A stretch of 41,484 bases of DNA from Chrysochromulina tobinii. Lineage: Eukaryota > Haptophyta > Prymnesiales > Chrysochromulinaceae. The stretch lies in assembly GCA_001275005.1 (NCBI GenBank), contig JWZX01002746.1:1-41484 (forward strand), in the 5' to 3' direction. The notes under the pieces are model-generated. The model worked only from the letters and a program-made list of their open reading frames with translations. It was not told the origin of the DNA and ran no database searches. Shown here in pieces: positions 23,541-34,100 of this stretch (position 1 is the first letter of the stretch; each line of letters opens with the position of its first letter). The position numbers and the translations under genes were made by a program.

Positions 23541-25664
23541 ATGAGCATGAAGCACGACGATGACAGCGACGCCGACGACGACAGTGCCTACGGCTTGTCG
23601 ACATGTGAAATATCCTCCGTGCTGGTGAGGACGAAGTGGCTGGCTCACCGATTTTTCGATGCATGCGATTCCGACCGGGCGTTCAAGGCGAATGCACACG
23701 CACTGGCAATCGTTCCGCCATTGACAATGTCCGCCATTGGGACGTTCGACGTGGAGCTTCTGGGCACTCCTGGGCTACGCCTACTCATAGTAACGGCGGG
23801 CTTCTCTGAAGAGGACCTCTTCGACCCGGAAGCCCTCGTTGACCGTGCTTCCATGGCGATGGAGAACATGCATCTTCCTGGAAGCATAGACCACGACCGG
23901 CAGGCATGGGAGCTCAAGCGCGCCCTAAGTATGGTGGCGGTCGTGGCATCGGGGAGGAGACACGAGTTGCACGACGAGCTGCAGCCGACAAGCCAACATC
24001 TGGCGTGCGCCCGCAGCAGCCTCGGGCCCACGGAGCAAGGACGTGCTCGCATAACAGCTGGCCTGCGATTCTTGCGCTGTGCGTACACGTGGCTGAGAAG
24101 GGGGGGCATCGAGCCCGAGCCTGCGCCGGAGATCGGCTTCAACGAGACACACCTTGTTATGGAGCACGAGGTTCAGGATGCACACGATGTGGCTGTGACA
24201 AGCATGCTCCTTCGCACCTGTGACATGAGCAAGCTGCAAGATTTGATGTCCATGGCCGAGATGATGGCCGAGAGGTCAATGGCCGATAGGATATCCATAC
24301 CCAAGAGCACCGCGTCCGCAGTTGCAAGTGAGGCCACACCCTGGCTCTACCTCGTCCAAGCCCTCCTCACGATCATTCAGCCTCCCCCAGCGTTCTACTT
24401 CAAATCCGGTTGGCAGCTTCCCGTTCTCTCAATAGACGATTTGTTCGATCTGGAGCTGCTCAAGGGCCGTGCGCGGGAGGCAGTCGCGAAGCGATGCGAC
24501 GATGCGGCTCCCTTCCCGATGCGAAGCCTGGACGATCGAGCACCACTCATCAGCCTCCTCCACATCGAAACAATCGCGGCCGCAATTCTCGACCACGTTG
24601 ACCCTCGCGAGCACTTTGCCTTCAAGATGACGTGCCGACGTTTCCGCGCCGCACAAATGAGCACCTGGACTCCGCCCGGGCGGGGCAGTAGCCCGCCTGA
24701 GCGGGGCAGTAACCTGACTACAAGGACCTCATTTGGCCTATTTGTCGAGCGCGACCGGCCGGAGCTGATGGAGTGGGCCATCTCTGTAGGCGCTCCCTGG
24801 CCTACTGGTGGAGTGCGCTTGAGGCTCAAACTCAATTACAAGAACGTGAGCACCGATCTGACCGAGCTGAACTCACCACGTTGGCATCTCTTCACAGAGC
24901 TGAAAATGGAGCGTGAGTTGACCACGCCAACGAATGCGTTGACTGGAATGAACTCTGCATGGACTGGGGCGAGGCGGCGGATCGTAAGTCTCTGCGCTGC
25001 GGCAGGTAGCCTTGCTATGCTTCGCTGGGCGCGGTCGCTGCCTGTGCCGTGCCCATGGGACGAGGAGGAATTTTCCTCATGGGACGAGGAGGGATTTCGC
25101 TCCTTGCCCTCGCGCCCCTGCGAGCTAGCGGCGGGCGGGGGACACCTTGCTACGCTCGAGTGGTTGAGAGAGCAGGTCCCGCCACTGCCTTGGGGTAACA
25201 CTCTCGCAGCGGCTGCAAGTGGCGGGCACGAGCGTGTGTTTGAGTGGGCGCTTGCCGCCGGAGCAGGCAACATCCGCAACCAAAGTGTGGTACTTGCGGC
25301 CGCTCGAGGAGGCAGCTTCCCGATCCTACAACATGTGTGGGCAGCAGGTGGTCAAGAGATCGTCCTCGCGGATTTCCGACTTTTGGTCTCCATCGTGAAG
25401 TATCTGGACGCTTCCACTATCTCATGGCTTTTCGAGGAGGTGCTCCCTCCCCACAAGTGGCCAGCCGCTGAAAGGGACCACTTTGGTTGGGTCGCCTCGA
25501 TCTGGTCGGGCGCGGCTGCGCGTGGTAGGCTCTCCGTGCTCCAGACACTCCACGAGATCGGATTCGTCAAGCCTTCAGAGGGCATGCACAGTCACATCCT
25601 CCTCCACGCCTCGAATGGCACGATCAACCATGTCCCTGAATATCTCAGGCCTACACCTGCATAG
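23541..25664 (+). CDS. F-box / ankyrin-like repeat protein (5' part)
   Basis: 707 residues from the ATG at 23541. An F-box-like helical motif is at ~335-375 (LLHIETIAAAILDHVDPREHFAFKMTCRRFR), following a ~330-residue N-terminal region of unknown fold. The rest contains degenerate ankyrin-like repeats ending in LEWLR-type helices: SLAMLRWARSLP, HLATLEWLREQ, RVFEWALAAG, SVLQTLHEIG. Proteins of this layout are common as expanded families in algae and large DNA viruses, where they are thought to be SCF substrate adaptors. The frame stops at 25664, but repeats resume at once in another frame (next entry). Upstream DNA is less GC-rich than most of the window. Confidence 0.6.
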   Translation: MSMKHDDDSDADDDSAYGLSTCEISSVLVRTKWLAHRFFDACDSDRAFKANAHALAIVPPLTMSAIGTFDVELLGTPGLRLLIVTAGFSEEDLFDPEALVDRASMAMENMHLPGSIDHDRQAWELKRALSMVAVVASGRRHELHDELQPTSQHLACARSSLGPTEQGRARITAGLRFLRCAYTWLRRGGIEPEPAPEIGFNETHLVMEHEVQDAHDVAVTSMLLRTCDMSKLQDLMSMAEMMAERSMADRISIPKSTASAVASEATPWLYLVQALLTIIQPPPAFYFKSGWQLPVLSIDDLFDLELLKGRAREAVAKRCDDAAPFPMRSLDDRAPLISLLHIETIAAAILDHVDPREHFAFKMTCRRFRAAQMSTWTPPGRGSSPPERGSNLTTRTSFGLFVERDRPELMEWAISVGAPWPTGGVRLRLKLNYKNVSTDLTELNSPRWHLFTELKMERELTTPTNALTGMNSAWTGARRRIVSLCAAAGSLAMLRWARSLPVPCPWDEEEFSSWDEEGFRSLPSRPCELAAGGGHLATLEWLREQVPPLPWGNTLAAAASGGHERVFEWALAAGAGNIRNQSVVLAAARGGSFPILQHVWAAGGQEIVLADFRLLVSIVKYLDASTISWLFEEVLPPHKWPAAERDHFGWVASIWSGAAARGRLSVLQTLHEIGFVKPSEGMHSHILLHASNGTINHVPEYLRPTPA

Positions 25665-26640
25665 CACGCTTTGCAGCCGCTTCGAGACGTCGCGGAAGTT
25701 TGGAACCACGCTGAATGGAAAGCGAGCTCGCCGCGAGGACGCGGCGGCGGCGGAGGCGCTTGAATGGCTCCATGCGCACTTGGGGCTCGCCCGCACCCCC
25801 GACACCCATTTGGCGGGGACCGAGGCCAGCCTCCTCGCTGCTGCCAAAGGGAGCCTGCGCTGCCTGCAATGGCTGCACGCGATGGGCTGGGTGGTCGACG
25901 CGCGTGTTGGATGTGTGGCGGCATCCCGCGGGAGAGTCGAAATGCTTGAGTGGCTTGATCATGTGGGCTGCCCTTTCGACGAGCGCACGTGGCACATCGC
26001 AAGCCAACGTGCGAGGAAGTGGCTGGAGGCGCACGGCTGCTGCTACGCCGCAGATGCGGACCGCGAGGGCATCGAGAAGAGCCTTGTCGACCATGCGCAG
26101 AACGACGATCTGAGGAACTATGTCCTTGAAGCCATCCCGCGGCTGGCGACGGCGCAGTTTGGTGACCAGGCGATGGCGCCGGGGGGTCGTATTGGATTGC
26201 TACGGTGGGCAAGGGATGAGCTGTGGTTCACGGTGACTGAGAAGTTGATGGATTTGACACGCCGCGACGGTGACCCCAGCATTGAGCGTATTAATTATGG
26301 CGGGAACCAGCCACCGTGGCCCTCCACACTCCCGCGGAGGTTGGCGCCTCTCGCTATGATTGACGAAGCAGTTTCGCACACCCTGGCCATGTGGGCATGC
26401 ATTGGTGACGCCCTCGATAAGGCGACAAAAGCGGCGGGCGTCGAACTCGGTCCACATTTCGACGAGGTGCGTTCCATGTTGGCCCGGGTAGAGGGTGTGG
26501 GTTCCCGGAGTGGGGGGCACCTTGAAATGGGCAACCCGACAGAGTTTGCGGGCTCAATGAGGTTGAGGCGCGCAACTGTTGTCGCTCTGCAGTGGTGGGC
26601 ACGCACAGCAGGTCAGGTACACATACGCAGTCCATGGTAA
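25630..26640 (+). CDS. Ankyrin-like continuation of the F-box gene in a shifted frame
   Basis: The open frame has an ATG at 25630, inside the end of the upstream ORF. It continues the same repeat type: EALEWLHAHLG, SLRCLQWLHAMG, VEMLEWLDHVG, then a C-terminal helical domain ending HIRSPW. It is therefore most likely the 3' part of the gene at 23541 rather than an independent gene. Three explanations remain. One is a frameshift (pseudogene or sequence error) near 25650. Another is a small intron; GC-AG removal of 25582-25648 (67 nt) gives one frame reading KPSE-GLHLHSTLCSRF, with GGCATGCAC at the donor resembling GGCCTACAC at the acceptor. The third is two overlapping ORFs. Confidence 0.5.
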   Translation: MSLNISGLHLHSTLCSRFETSRKFGTTLNGKRARREDAAAAEALEWLHAHLGLARTPDTHLAGTEASLLAAAKGSLRCLQWLHAMGWVVDARVGCVAASRGRVEMLEWLDHVGCPFDERTWHIASQRARKWLEAHGCCYAADADREGIEKSLVDHAQNDDLRNYVLEAIPRLATAQFGDQAMAPGGRIGLLRWARDELWFTVTEKLMDLTRRDGDPSIERINYGGNQPPWPSTLPRRLAPLAMIDEAVSHTLAMWACIGDALDKATKAAGVELGPHFDEVRSMLARVEGVGSRSGGHLEMGNPTEFAGSMRLRRATVVALQWWARTAGQVHIRSPW

Positions 26641-27071
26641 GACCGTTCGTATTTCGTATTGCTATGCGCCGACGCGCGACCGGACGGCCTATTTGGTTCA
26701 TTGCAATCGGTCCAACATTGCCGTTCGGCATAATGGCCGTGCCCACCCTAACCTCCATGCCGATGATCCAACGCTCCGATCTCCCCGCAACCCGACCCCC
26801 CTAGGCCTTCGGCAGCGCGGTGCGCAGGCGACATCCGCCTCGCCCGCGGCTTCTTCCCCCGCGGATCGCCCTCGGCGGCTGGGACAGCTTCAAGTTTTGC
26901 GAAAAGGTCAGCTCTGAATACGGAAACGTAAACGACACGCAGTTGTCCAGTCCGGTCTGCGACGCAGACGCACGCCGCACCAGACGAGAGCGGCGCACGT
27001 AATTAAGAACGTAAGTTTTGCGAAAAGGTCAGCTATGAGAACGACACACGAACACACAGTTGGTCTTCGGT
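26641..27071. other. Convergent 3' flanks with a 22-bp direct repeat
   Basis: It lies between the F-box-type gene and the stop of the AAAP transporter. No gene recognised. The direct repeat described at 26892-27034 occupies its right half. Confidence 0.5.
26892..27034. repeat. Direct repeat pair, 22 bp identical, 121 bp apart
   Basis: AAGTTTTGCGAAAAGGTCAG and the next two bases CT occur at 26892-26913 and again at 27013-27034. Weaker similarity continues for ~50 bases (ACGACACGCAGTTG against ACACACAGTTGG, then TCCGGTCTGCGAC against TTCGGTCTACGAA). This looks like an old tandem duplication of a ~120-base segment in the 3' flank of the AAAP transporter. Confidence 0.75.
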
Positions 27072-28603
27072 CTACGAACCATTCCTCGACGCCGCACCGC
27101 TGTCCCCGCACTGGAAAGGTGCGCTGGTCTGGCCGACATCGTCGATGATGGTGAACAGGGCGCTCGCCGTGCCCAAGACGGTGAAGACGGGGAGGACGAT
27201 GAAGAGCGAGATGGAGCACAGGACGCGGTCGAGGCGCGAGACCGCGCGCCCACGCTGCCGTGCGGCGCCCAGATAGAAGAGCGCAGGCCATCCAAAGATG
27301 ATCGGCGCCCCATTGAAGCCCCCGATGAGCTCCTGCAAGTCGCCAAAAAAGGGGACCGCATTCGAACAGAGCACGGACCATGCCAGGTAGCCGCTCGTGA
27401 CCAGCAGCCAGCGCAGCCGCACCGCTGGCGTCGTCGGGTGCAACGGCGTCGCGCGGAAGGCCTTCGAGTACAGGAATGCGGTCAACGGCTGCGCGGTCAC
27501 TACATACGCGACGAGAATGTGAAAGGCGAGGCAAGCGCCCACCACGCGCTTGAGTGCCCCGTCCGTGAGTGAATCGGGCAGAAAAGGCGCGACCGCATCG
27601 CCCTGCATCCCGTAGGCGACCGTGGTCGTGAGCGTGTATACCATCGTAATGAACGAGTACGCGACGCGGCACGCTGTGGGGAACCGTCGGCCGTCGATCA
27701 TCTCAGATTGTACCTCGAGGAACATCGAATGGCCTTGGTATGCGAACACCTGCGAACAGGAGGATGACGGGGGGCGGGCCGCGGACCTCTGGGATGAGCA
27801 AGAGGCGGGCACAGGCTGCGGGCCATGCCATGCCATGCCAAATGGAAGCCGGGGGCTCAGCGCATCGTTGAGAGTCATCGAGGGCAGCTTACGAAGCTAG
27901 CGAGGCTGCCGTAAGCGTCGAGAAAGGTACCTCCCCGAGGCATGCCCGTGGTTGTTGTACCGACGCGTGCTGAGCTGTCGCTACTACTACTGCCGCCGCC
28001 AAAGCCGGCGATGATGAGCAGGATGGCGATCAGGATGGCCAAGGTCGAGGGCCAAGTGAGATACGATATGGAGGTCAGCGTCGTCAGCTGCAGCGGCAGC
28101 AGCAGCAGCAGTGCGACGATAGAGGTCCACTGCCACGTGCACAGCACTGCGTCGGCTTGGAACAGGACGCGAAGCGAGTCGGCCGTCCCAATCAGGTAAT
28201 ATGGAAGGAGCATCACCCACCCACTGACGACCATGCATCGCGTGAATAGCCCAAAGCGCCGGCCAGCTATTGCGTAGGCCAGCTCCGCGTACGAAGAGCA
28301 CTTGGGGTGAAAGTCATTGCGCACTCGGGCAAGCAGCACTCCGGCATACGTGGATGCAAAGGCGAAGATGAGAAGCGCGAACGCGGACATCACCCATCCG
28401 AGTCCAGCTGCCGCGTAAGGCATTGAAAGCACGCCGGTGCCCACTACATTACCCACTATCAACGCGCTGGATTGCCACCAGTGCGCGCGCCGCTTGAAGT
28501 GGGTGGTAACTTCAACCAGCGCCCCGTCACGAGTCGACTCGACCGGTGCTAGCTGTGCGCCGAGCTCGGGAAAGGTCAGCACAGGAGCGGCGGCCACGGG
28601 CAT
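27072..28603 (-). CDS. Amino-acid transporter of the AAAP family (vacuolar AVT-like), two exons
   Basis: Proton-coupled amino-acid transporter of 462 residues. Exons are 28603-27893 and 27749-27072. The first transmembrane helix has the family signature SALIVGNVVGTGVLSMPYA; about ten or eleven hydrophobic segments follow. The exon junction falls in the conserved helix: GSLASF joined to VFAYQGHSMFLEVQSEM, the standard AAAP IFAYQGH..F..I..EM block. Without splicing neither half is complete. The start at 28603 is the ATG immediately before the hydrophilic N-terminus (MPVAAAPVLTFPELG); the longer upstream frame is noise. Membrane (vacuole, ER or plasma) and substrate cannot be decided. Confidence 0.9.
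27750..27892 (-). other. AAAP transporter intron (143 nt, GT-AG)
   Basis: The donor AGCTTC|GTAAGC is close to consensus. The acceptor is TCCTCCTGTTCGCAG|GTGTTCGC, phase 0. The acceptor sits in a tandem 10-base duplication: TGTTCGCAGG then TGTTCGCATA. The intron contains TGGCATGGCATGGC, a triplicated GGCAT word. Boundaries are set by the conserved FAYQGH motif. Confidence 0.92.
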
Positions 28604-29159
28604 TTTGAAGCTCGACGCGGCGGGGCGAGGGGTACAAGTGCATCTAGACGGGCTGTTTATTCCCTGCACTCTGTCTGTCCTGCGCTGCGGAATTTTGCAG
28701 CGGAATTTCGGAAACGCAAGTTTACCGGTAAGAAGACTTCGGGGCTCCCACACCGAGCGCAAACTTCCCGAGTGGCAACAGCTACCAGATATTTTACAGG
28801 AAATGTGTACGGTGCACGCGCGAGTCCGTAACAGAGTCGCCAGTCGGACGCTCTCGCCTCTCGGACTCGGACCCGGGTCGGCTGGCCCATGCTGGCCTTG
28901 TCGATCTCGTCCGTGTGTGTGAACTGTGTGTGTCCCGGCGCCCAATTGCCGGCTCCCCCTGTGTTTTCTAAGTTTGAGAACGTGTGTTGCCCTGTTGGTA
29001 CCCTGTTGGATATTTGTTGTGGACACTGCTCCAAAAACCGTGCGCGCACATAAGCCTTAGAGTGTGTTGTGGTTATTAGATCATCTCTATTAGATTGGCT
29101 CAAGAAAGACACACAATATACAACACAAACCTAGCACTACGTACGACATCACGAATGTG
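28604..29159. other. Intergenic: 5' flank of AAAP transporter, 3' flank of CNBD gene
   Basis: No gene recognised. AT-rich stretches near 29060-29125 (TTATTAGATCATCTCTATTAGATTGG and AATATACAACAC) are candidates for 3'-end signals of the leftward CNBD gene's neighbour or for AAAP promoter elements. Nothing else supported. Confidence 0.45.
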
Positions 29160-30653
29160 CTACGAATGTGCGAGCGTATTCAGATTCGACCATCTCCCTA
29201 CACGCTCGCTCGCCAGCGACAGAAACTTGGGCACCGCGTTGAGGAAGCCTTCAAAGTGCGGCGCACGCACGACGAGACACCTGGTGGGCTCGGTGCATGC
29301 AGCGGTGCATGGGCGCGGGCGTGCAATTGCCCCGAGGGCGTGGTTAGAGAGCGCTCCCTCGCCAAACCACGAGGTCTCATCTTGTGCCGCACGCTCCCCG
29401 ATCGTCCGCCAAATGCCCAGCACTGGATCGCGCTTGCTCAGCCTCACGCGCCCCTCGAGCAGCAGGTACACACCCGTGAGCGCCGAGGGCCCCTCACTCT
29501 CGTGAAAGACGATCGCACCGCTTGCAAACTCGTGCACCTCCATCAGCGGCGCGAGCGCGCGCGCCGTATTGGGCAGTACGCTTCGGAGGAGCCTCATCCG
29601 CGGCATGAGCCAGGCCACCACCCGAGGGCGCACCTCGGAACGCAGCTCGATGGCGCTGAGCTGGGGTGAGCCACCTCCCTCGACGGCATGCATATCGGCT
29701 GCGCTTAGTATCAGTATGTAGCAGTCCGTCTCGGCCACAACTGACGCGTCGCGCCGGACCCGCGTCGTGATGAGAGCGTCTTCCCCGAACGAGGCGCCCG
29801 TCGTGAGCCGCGTGCTCGTGCCACGCTCCGCTGAATGCATGCGTACCGAGCCGCGGAGCAGGAGGAAGAAGCTGCTCCCCTCGCTCCCCTCGCGGAAGAT
29901 GTTGCCATACCGTTGGAAGAGCTTGTGCCGCCCACGCCGGTAGAGTGCATGCAACTCGCCGTAGGGCAGCGAGCGGAACCAGTGCACATGGCGCATCTGC
30001 CCAATGATCTGCTCGTCGCTCAGGCCGCACTCTAGCTGGATCCGTTCGATTAGGTACCCTCTGATGGCCTCTGATGGCAACTCTTCAGATGTGATTGCCC
30101 TTGTCATCAGGCTCTCTCCGAGCTGAAGCCGCCCCGTCAGGTACCCCGCGCTAATGCTGCTGCCGCTGCTGCCACCAGCCTCGTCAGCCTGATGGCCATT
30201 CAACACTCGTGCCTGCGCCTTGCGGTGGGCGATTGCCTGGCTGATGGCCTTTCTGACCTCCTCGGCCTCGCGCGCCTGCTTCTCGTCATCGGGTAGTTCG
30301 CCAAAAATGGATGGGAAGCGTGACAAGGCCCGCTCCACATCTTCCTCGGCCGGCCGGCCGCTCGGCAGCGGCGGGAGCGGCCCACTTTTGATCATAGAGC
30401 CGCCCTCGAGATATAGAGCTGGCCGCTCTTGTCCTGATTGCTCTCGTGTGTGCAAATAAATGGTCGTGCTGTACTGCGAATGATACTTTCCGCTCACGGA
30501 GGCACGCGCCGCATGCAGAGCGCGAGTGGAGGACGGTCTGCGCGGTGATGTGAGTGGCATCGCGCCCAGCGTCACACGGGGCGAGGCCGGTGTTAGCGAG
30601 CCGGAAATGCGACCCATTTTTATCACCCAACGTGCAAACAAGACAAGGTACAT
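29160..30653 (-). CDS. Protein with two cyclic-nucleotide-binding domains
   Basis: 497 residues from the ATG at 30653; ATGs at 30617 and 30560 are alternatives. The N-terminal ~180 residues are low complexity and helical. CNBD1 (~225-330) shows FREGSEGSSFFLLLRGSV and the phosphate-binding cassette FGEDALITTRVRRDASV with the key Arg and Ala. CNBD2 (~360-475) shows FHESEGPSALTGVYLLLEG and WFGEGALSN but has no clear cassette Arg, so it may be structural. There is no kinase, channel or GEF domain, so this resembles a stand-alone regulator, like a PKA regulatory-type or flagellar CNBD protein. No RRxS inhibitor sequence is evident. Single exon. Confidence 0.82.
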   Translation of the reverse strand: MYLVLFARWVIKMGRISGSLTPASPRVTLGAMPLTSPRRPSSTRALHAARASVSGKYHSQYSTTIYLHTREQSGQERPALYLEGGSMIKSGPLPPLPSGRPAEEDVERALSRFPSIFGELPDDEKQAREAEEVRKAISQAIAHRKAQARVLNGHQADEAGGSSGSSISAGYLTGRLQLGESLMTRAITSEELPSEAIRGYLIERIQLECGLSDEQIIGQMRHVHWFRSLPYGELHALYRRGRHKLFQRYGNIFREGSEGSSFFLLLRGSVRMHSAERGTSTRLTTGASFGEDALITTRVRRDASVVAETDCYILILSAADMHAVEGGGSPQLSAIELRSEVRPRVVAWLMPRMRLLRSVLPNTARALAPLMEVHEFASGAIVFHESEGPSALTGVYLLLEGRVRLSKRDPVLGIWRTIGERAAQDETSWFGEGALSNHALGAIARPRPCTAACTEPTRCLVVRAPHFEGFLNAVPKFLSLASERVGRWSNLNTLAHS

Positions 30654-30678
30654 ATCGTATGCACATATCGTATGTCAA
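30640..30678 (-). repeat. 13-bp tandem duplication at the CNBD gene start
   Basis: On the coding strand CATACGATATGTG is followed directly by CATACGATATGTA. The ATG used for the longest CNBD frame lies in the second copy and an out-of-frame ATG in the first. This makes the 30653 start suspect; 30617 or 30560 may be used. Confidence 0.6.
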
Positions 30679-31195
30679 AAGTCAAATGCATGTTGTGTTC
30701 CCCGAACCCGCACTGCGTCATCCGCCATGGTGTTAAGGTCAATGTGTGTCTTTGTGACACCTGAAGTACGTCGTGACGATACAATTGTACGGGGTCTAGA
30801 CAGTCGTGTTGCAGCTGAGCTCGAGCCGGTGAGGGCTGCTGGAGCTGGTCCGTTGAGGACGGGAGAGCTTTAGCCCGTTAACTTGCTGTTGGTGTTGCTC
30901 AGAACACATAATCATAAAAACAATATACAAAAACCGGAGTTGACGCCCAGACAAGACGAGAGCTGCGCGAGACGAGCCAACATCGATCATGGTTCATGCC
31001 CGGTGACACACCCACATGGTTAACATGGTAAGTCTCTGACTCCATTGTCACGCTGCACGCACTTCCGAGGTCCTTCTCTTTGCATGGTGTGCGCGCCAAT
31101 GGCACTGAGGGCATAGGACATCTCACTCGCTCAGCTGGGCATCCACGCCAGCATGCGCACGGGTGGCAGCTCTTCACTCGCAACCGACCGGCCAC
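30654..31195. other. Intergenic: 5' flank of CNBD gene, 3' flank of kinesin gene
   Basis: Both neighbours are leftward. No ORF with recognisable features and no RNA gene seen. It includes an AT-rich patch at 30905-30935 (CATAATCATAAAAACAATATAC), the best candidate for kinesin 3'-end processing signals or the CNBD promoter. Confidence 0.5.
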
Positions 31196-34100
31196 TCACG
31201 AGGAGACTGTCCAATCTCGACCAATCTCCTTGAGTGCGGACTTGGTGATGCGCGTGGGCGTGGCTCCCGGGTGCGCGGCCAGGTACGCTTTTAGGTTCGC
31301 GAGCGCGTCACGCTCCGCCTGCAGCTCGGCCAGCAGCGTCGCGTGAAGCTGGCGCTCGGCCGCGGCGCGCTCGCGTGCGGCTTCGAGCTCAAGCTGCTGT
31401 GTATCAGCCGCGGCCGCTGCGTCACGCAGCTTGCGCCGCAGCTCACGGTTCGCCTGCTTGTAGTAAAAGTTGTCCTTCCCGAGCACCTCGAGCGTCTGCT
31501 GCGAGGGCGAACGCGCCACCGAGCTCGCGACACTGTCGGGGGTGCGCTCGTCAGCAGAACGCGACTCAGAGCGGCTAGGTGTGAGTGCCGACGTCACCAC
31601 TTCGCCGTCACGGCCCGTGGCCTCGGCGGCGCTGCGATCGGCGTCGGCGCCGGTCGGCGCACCGGCCGGCGGTGGTGGCTGGTCGTGCTGCGACGCTCGT
31701 GATGGCGCTTTTGCATGCTGCAGCTGCGCCTGAAGAGTTTGCACCACGCGCTGCTGCTCGATGAGCTCGCGCACATGGCGCGCATGCGCGTGCTCGAGGC
31801 GGCGCTCGGCATCCGCGGCCGCCTGGCGCGCGGCCGCCTGAGCAGCGGCGACGGCGGCGTCCTTATCGCTCAGCGCGAGCTCGGCCGCCTCGAGCTGGCG
31901 TGCCTTGATCTTCTGGTCGTGGCGCAGCTCGAGCAGCCGGCTCAGGTTCGCCGAGAGCACACGGCGCGCGACCGGTAGGGACATGTGCGCGAGCTGCGCA
32001 TCGAGCTGCTCCGTCGAGGGCATCCCGCCGCCCATCTGCCCTATCGACTCGCGCAGCTCGCCGATGGCCGAGTTGCGGAACTCGAGTGTCGCAGTGAGAT
32101 CCTCGAGCTGCTCCTCGAGCGCACGGAGCTCGGACTGGGCAGCGGCGTCGAGCAGCTCGGCGCCGCCTGCCTCCCCGAGGGCCTCAAGCTCGGCGAGACG
32201 CTCCTGGGCCTCGCGCCGCTCGGTGAGCAATTGGGGCAGCTCCGCGCCGCCCTCGCCCTCGCCGCCCTCGCCGCCCTCGACGTCCTCGACGCCGCCGGCC
32301 TCTCGCTCGCGGGCCTCGGCGATGAGGGTGTCGAGCTGCGCGAGGTGCTGCGAGAGGTCGTCCATCGAGGTGCGCCGCGAGATTGCGGTGCGCATTTGAC
32401 GCAGCTGGAGGGCCTCGCGGGACGCTAGCACGGCCTCCTGCTCCGCGAGCACGGCCTCGCGCCGGCCTAGCTCAACGGCCAGTGCGTCGGCTGCCTCCTT
32501 ACGCTTGAGCAACGCCTCCTCCAAGGCCACCTGCTCCGCGGCTGCCTCCCGCGCTTCCCGCGCCTCCCGCGCGTCGCGCGCCTCGCGTGCCTCGGCATGC
32601 GCCGCATGTGCTGCGGGCGCGGCTTTGGACGGCGACGGGATGAGCGACGGGCGGCTGCAGCCTTCGGCGTCCGCAGCGGCCTTGCGCGCGGTCGCCGCAG
32701 GCTTGGAGGCGACAGCAGGCGTACCATTGGACGTCCGACCGTTGGGCGTCGCCGCCTCGGGCCGGGCCGACAACGGCAGACGGCTGGTCGCTCCCTGTGC
32801 CCCGCCTCCTCCACCGCCTGCGCCGACGCCTGCGCCTGCGACTGCGACTGCGCCGACGCCTGCGCCGACGCCTGCTCCTGCGCCGGTCCCGGTCCCGGTC
32901 CCGGTGCCGCTGCCGCTGCCGCTGCCACTGCCGCTGCGCCGGCGCTGGGGCACGGCACCATCCTGTGTCTGACGCTGCAGCAGCTGCAGCTGGCGCGCGT
33001 TCGTCTGCTCGAGCGTGCGGACCTTCTTGACATACTCCTCCGACTGCTTGCGCAGCATGAGCAGCTCACGCTCGCCCTCGAGCCGACGCTGCTCGTACCG
33101 CTCCTGCTTGGCGCGCAGCGCGTCGCGCAGCCCCGACTGCTGTGACTTCATTCGCGCCACCTCGGCATGCAGCTCGGCGAGCTTACGTTCGGCGTCCTCT
33201 CGTGACTTGAGCGCGCGCTCCTGCTCACGCTGCTTGCGGCGCATCTCGCCTAGCCGGCTCTCGGTCTCCTTAAGACGACGCTCGTACTCGAGGCGCAGCG
33301 AGCGCTTCTGCTCCTCGCTCTTGCCCGCCTGCCGCTCGGCGCTCTCCATCTCGAGCTTCGTCGAGTGCAGCTCCTCCTGCAACGTGACAATCTGGCGCGA
33401 CATCTCGCCCAGTCGCTCCTGGTACGACTGCACCACCGACTTGCTCTCCTGGTCGGCTCGCATCAGATCGCGAATCAGCTCCTCCTTGAGCCGGATGTTG
33501 AGCGTCAGGTCGCGCACCGACGCGGTGATCTGCTGCTGCTGAGCCTCGTGATCGAGCGAGAGCGACTCCGACTCGGCCGCCGCGGCCGCCGCCTGAGAGC
33601 TAAGCTGGCGCTGGTCGTTTTGCAACTGCTCGCGCTCGCGGTCGAGCTCCCGAATGTCGCGCTCGAGCGCCGCGATTTCTTCGCTCGCAGGCAAGGATCG
33701 GCCGACGACGGCGGCGACCACCTCGCCTCCGGCACCCTCCGCGGCTGCCGCCGCCACCGCCGCCGCCGCCGTGCCGTCGTCATCGGTGGGCGCCTCGAGC
33801 ATCTTCTCAGAGAGCTCCTCGTCGCCGCAGAGTACCTCGTCATCTGCCTCGAGGCGCTCCGCATACGCACGGCTGGGCGAGCAGGTGAGGTGTAGCGGCC
33901 CCTCGTCCGCCGCTTCGATGCCGCCGCCTGCGCCACCGCTGCGCTCGCTGCCGCCGCTTCTGACCGAGTCGAGGGTGGCACTGAGTGCAAGCGGGCTGAG
34001 GCCACTGGCACGGCTGCGGGTACTCGCCGCCGAGGGGGGGGTGTCGTAGGGCGCGCCTTCTTCGTCGAGCCGGCGCCGCGCGCTGCCGGCGCGGCTCCGG

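Noticed and set aside
26908-27672. 254-codon minus frame overlapping the AAAP transporter exon 2
   Set aside because: It is another frame of the same strand; the true exon has the FAYQGH block and membrane helices while this frame is Arg/Gly-rich.
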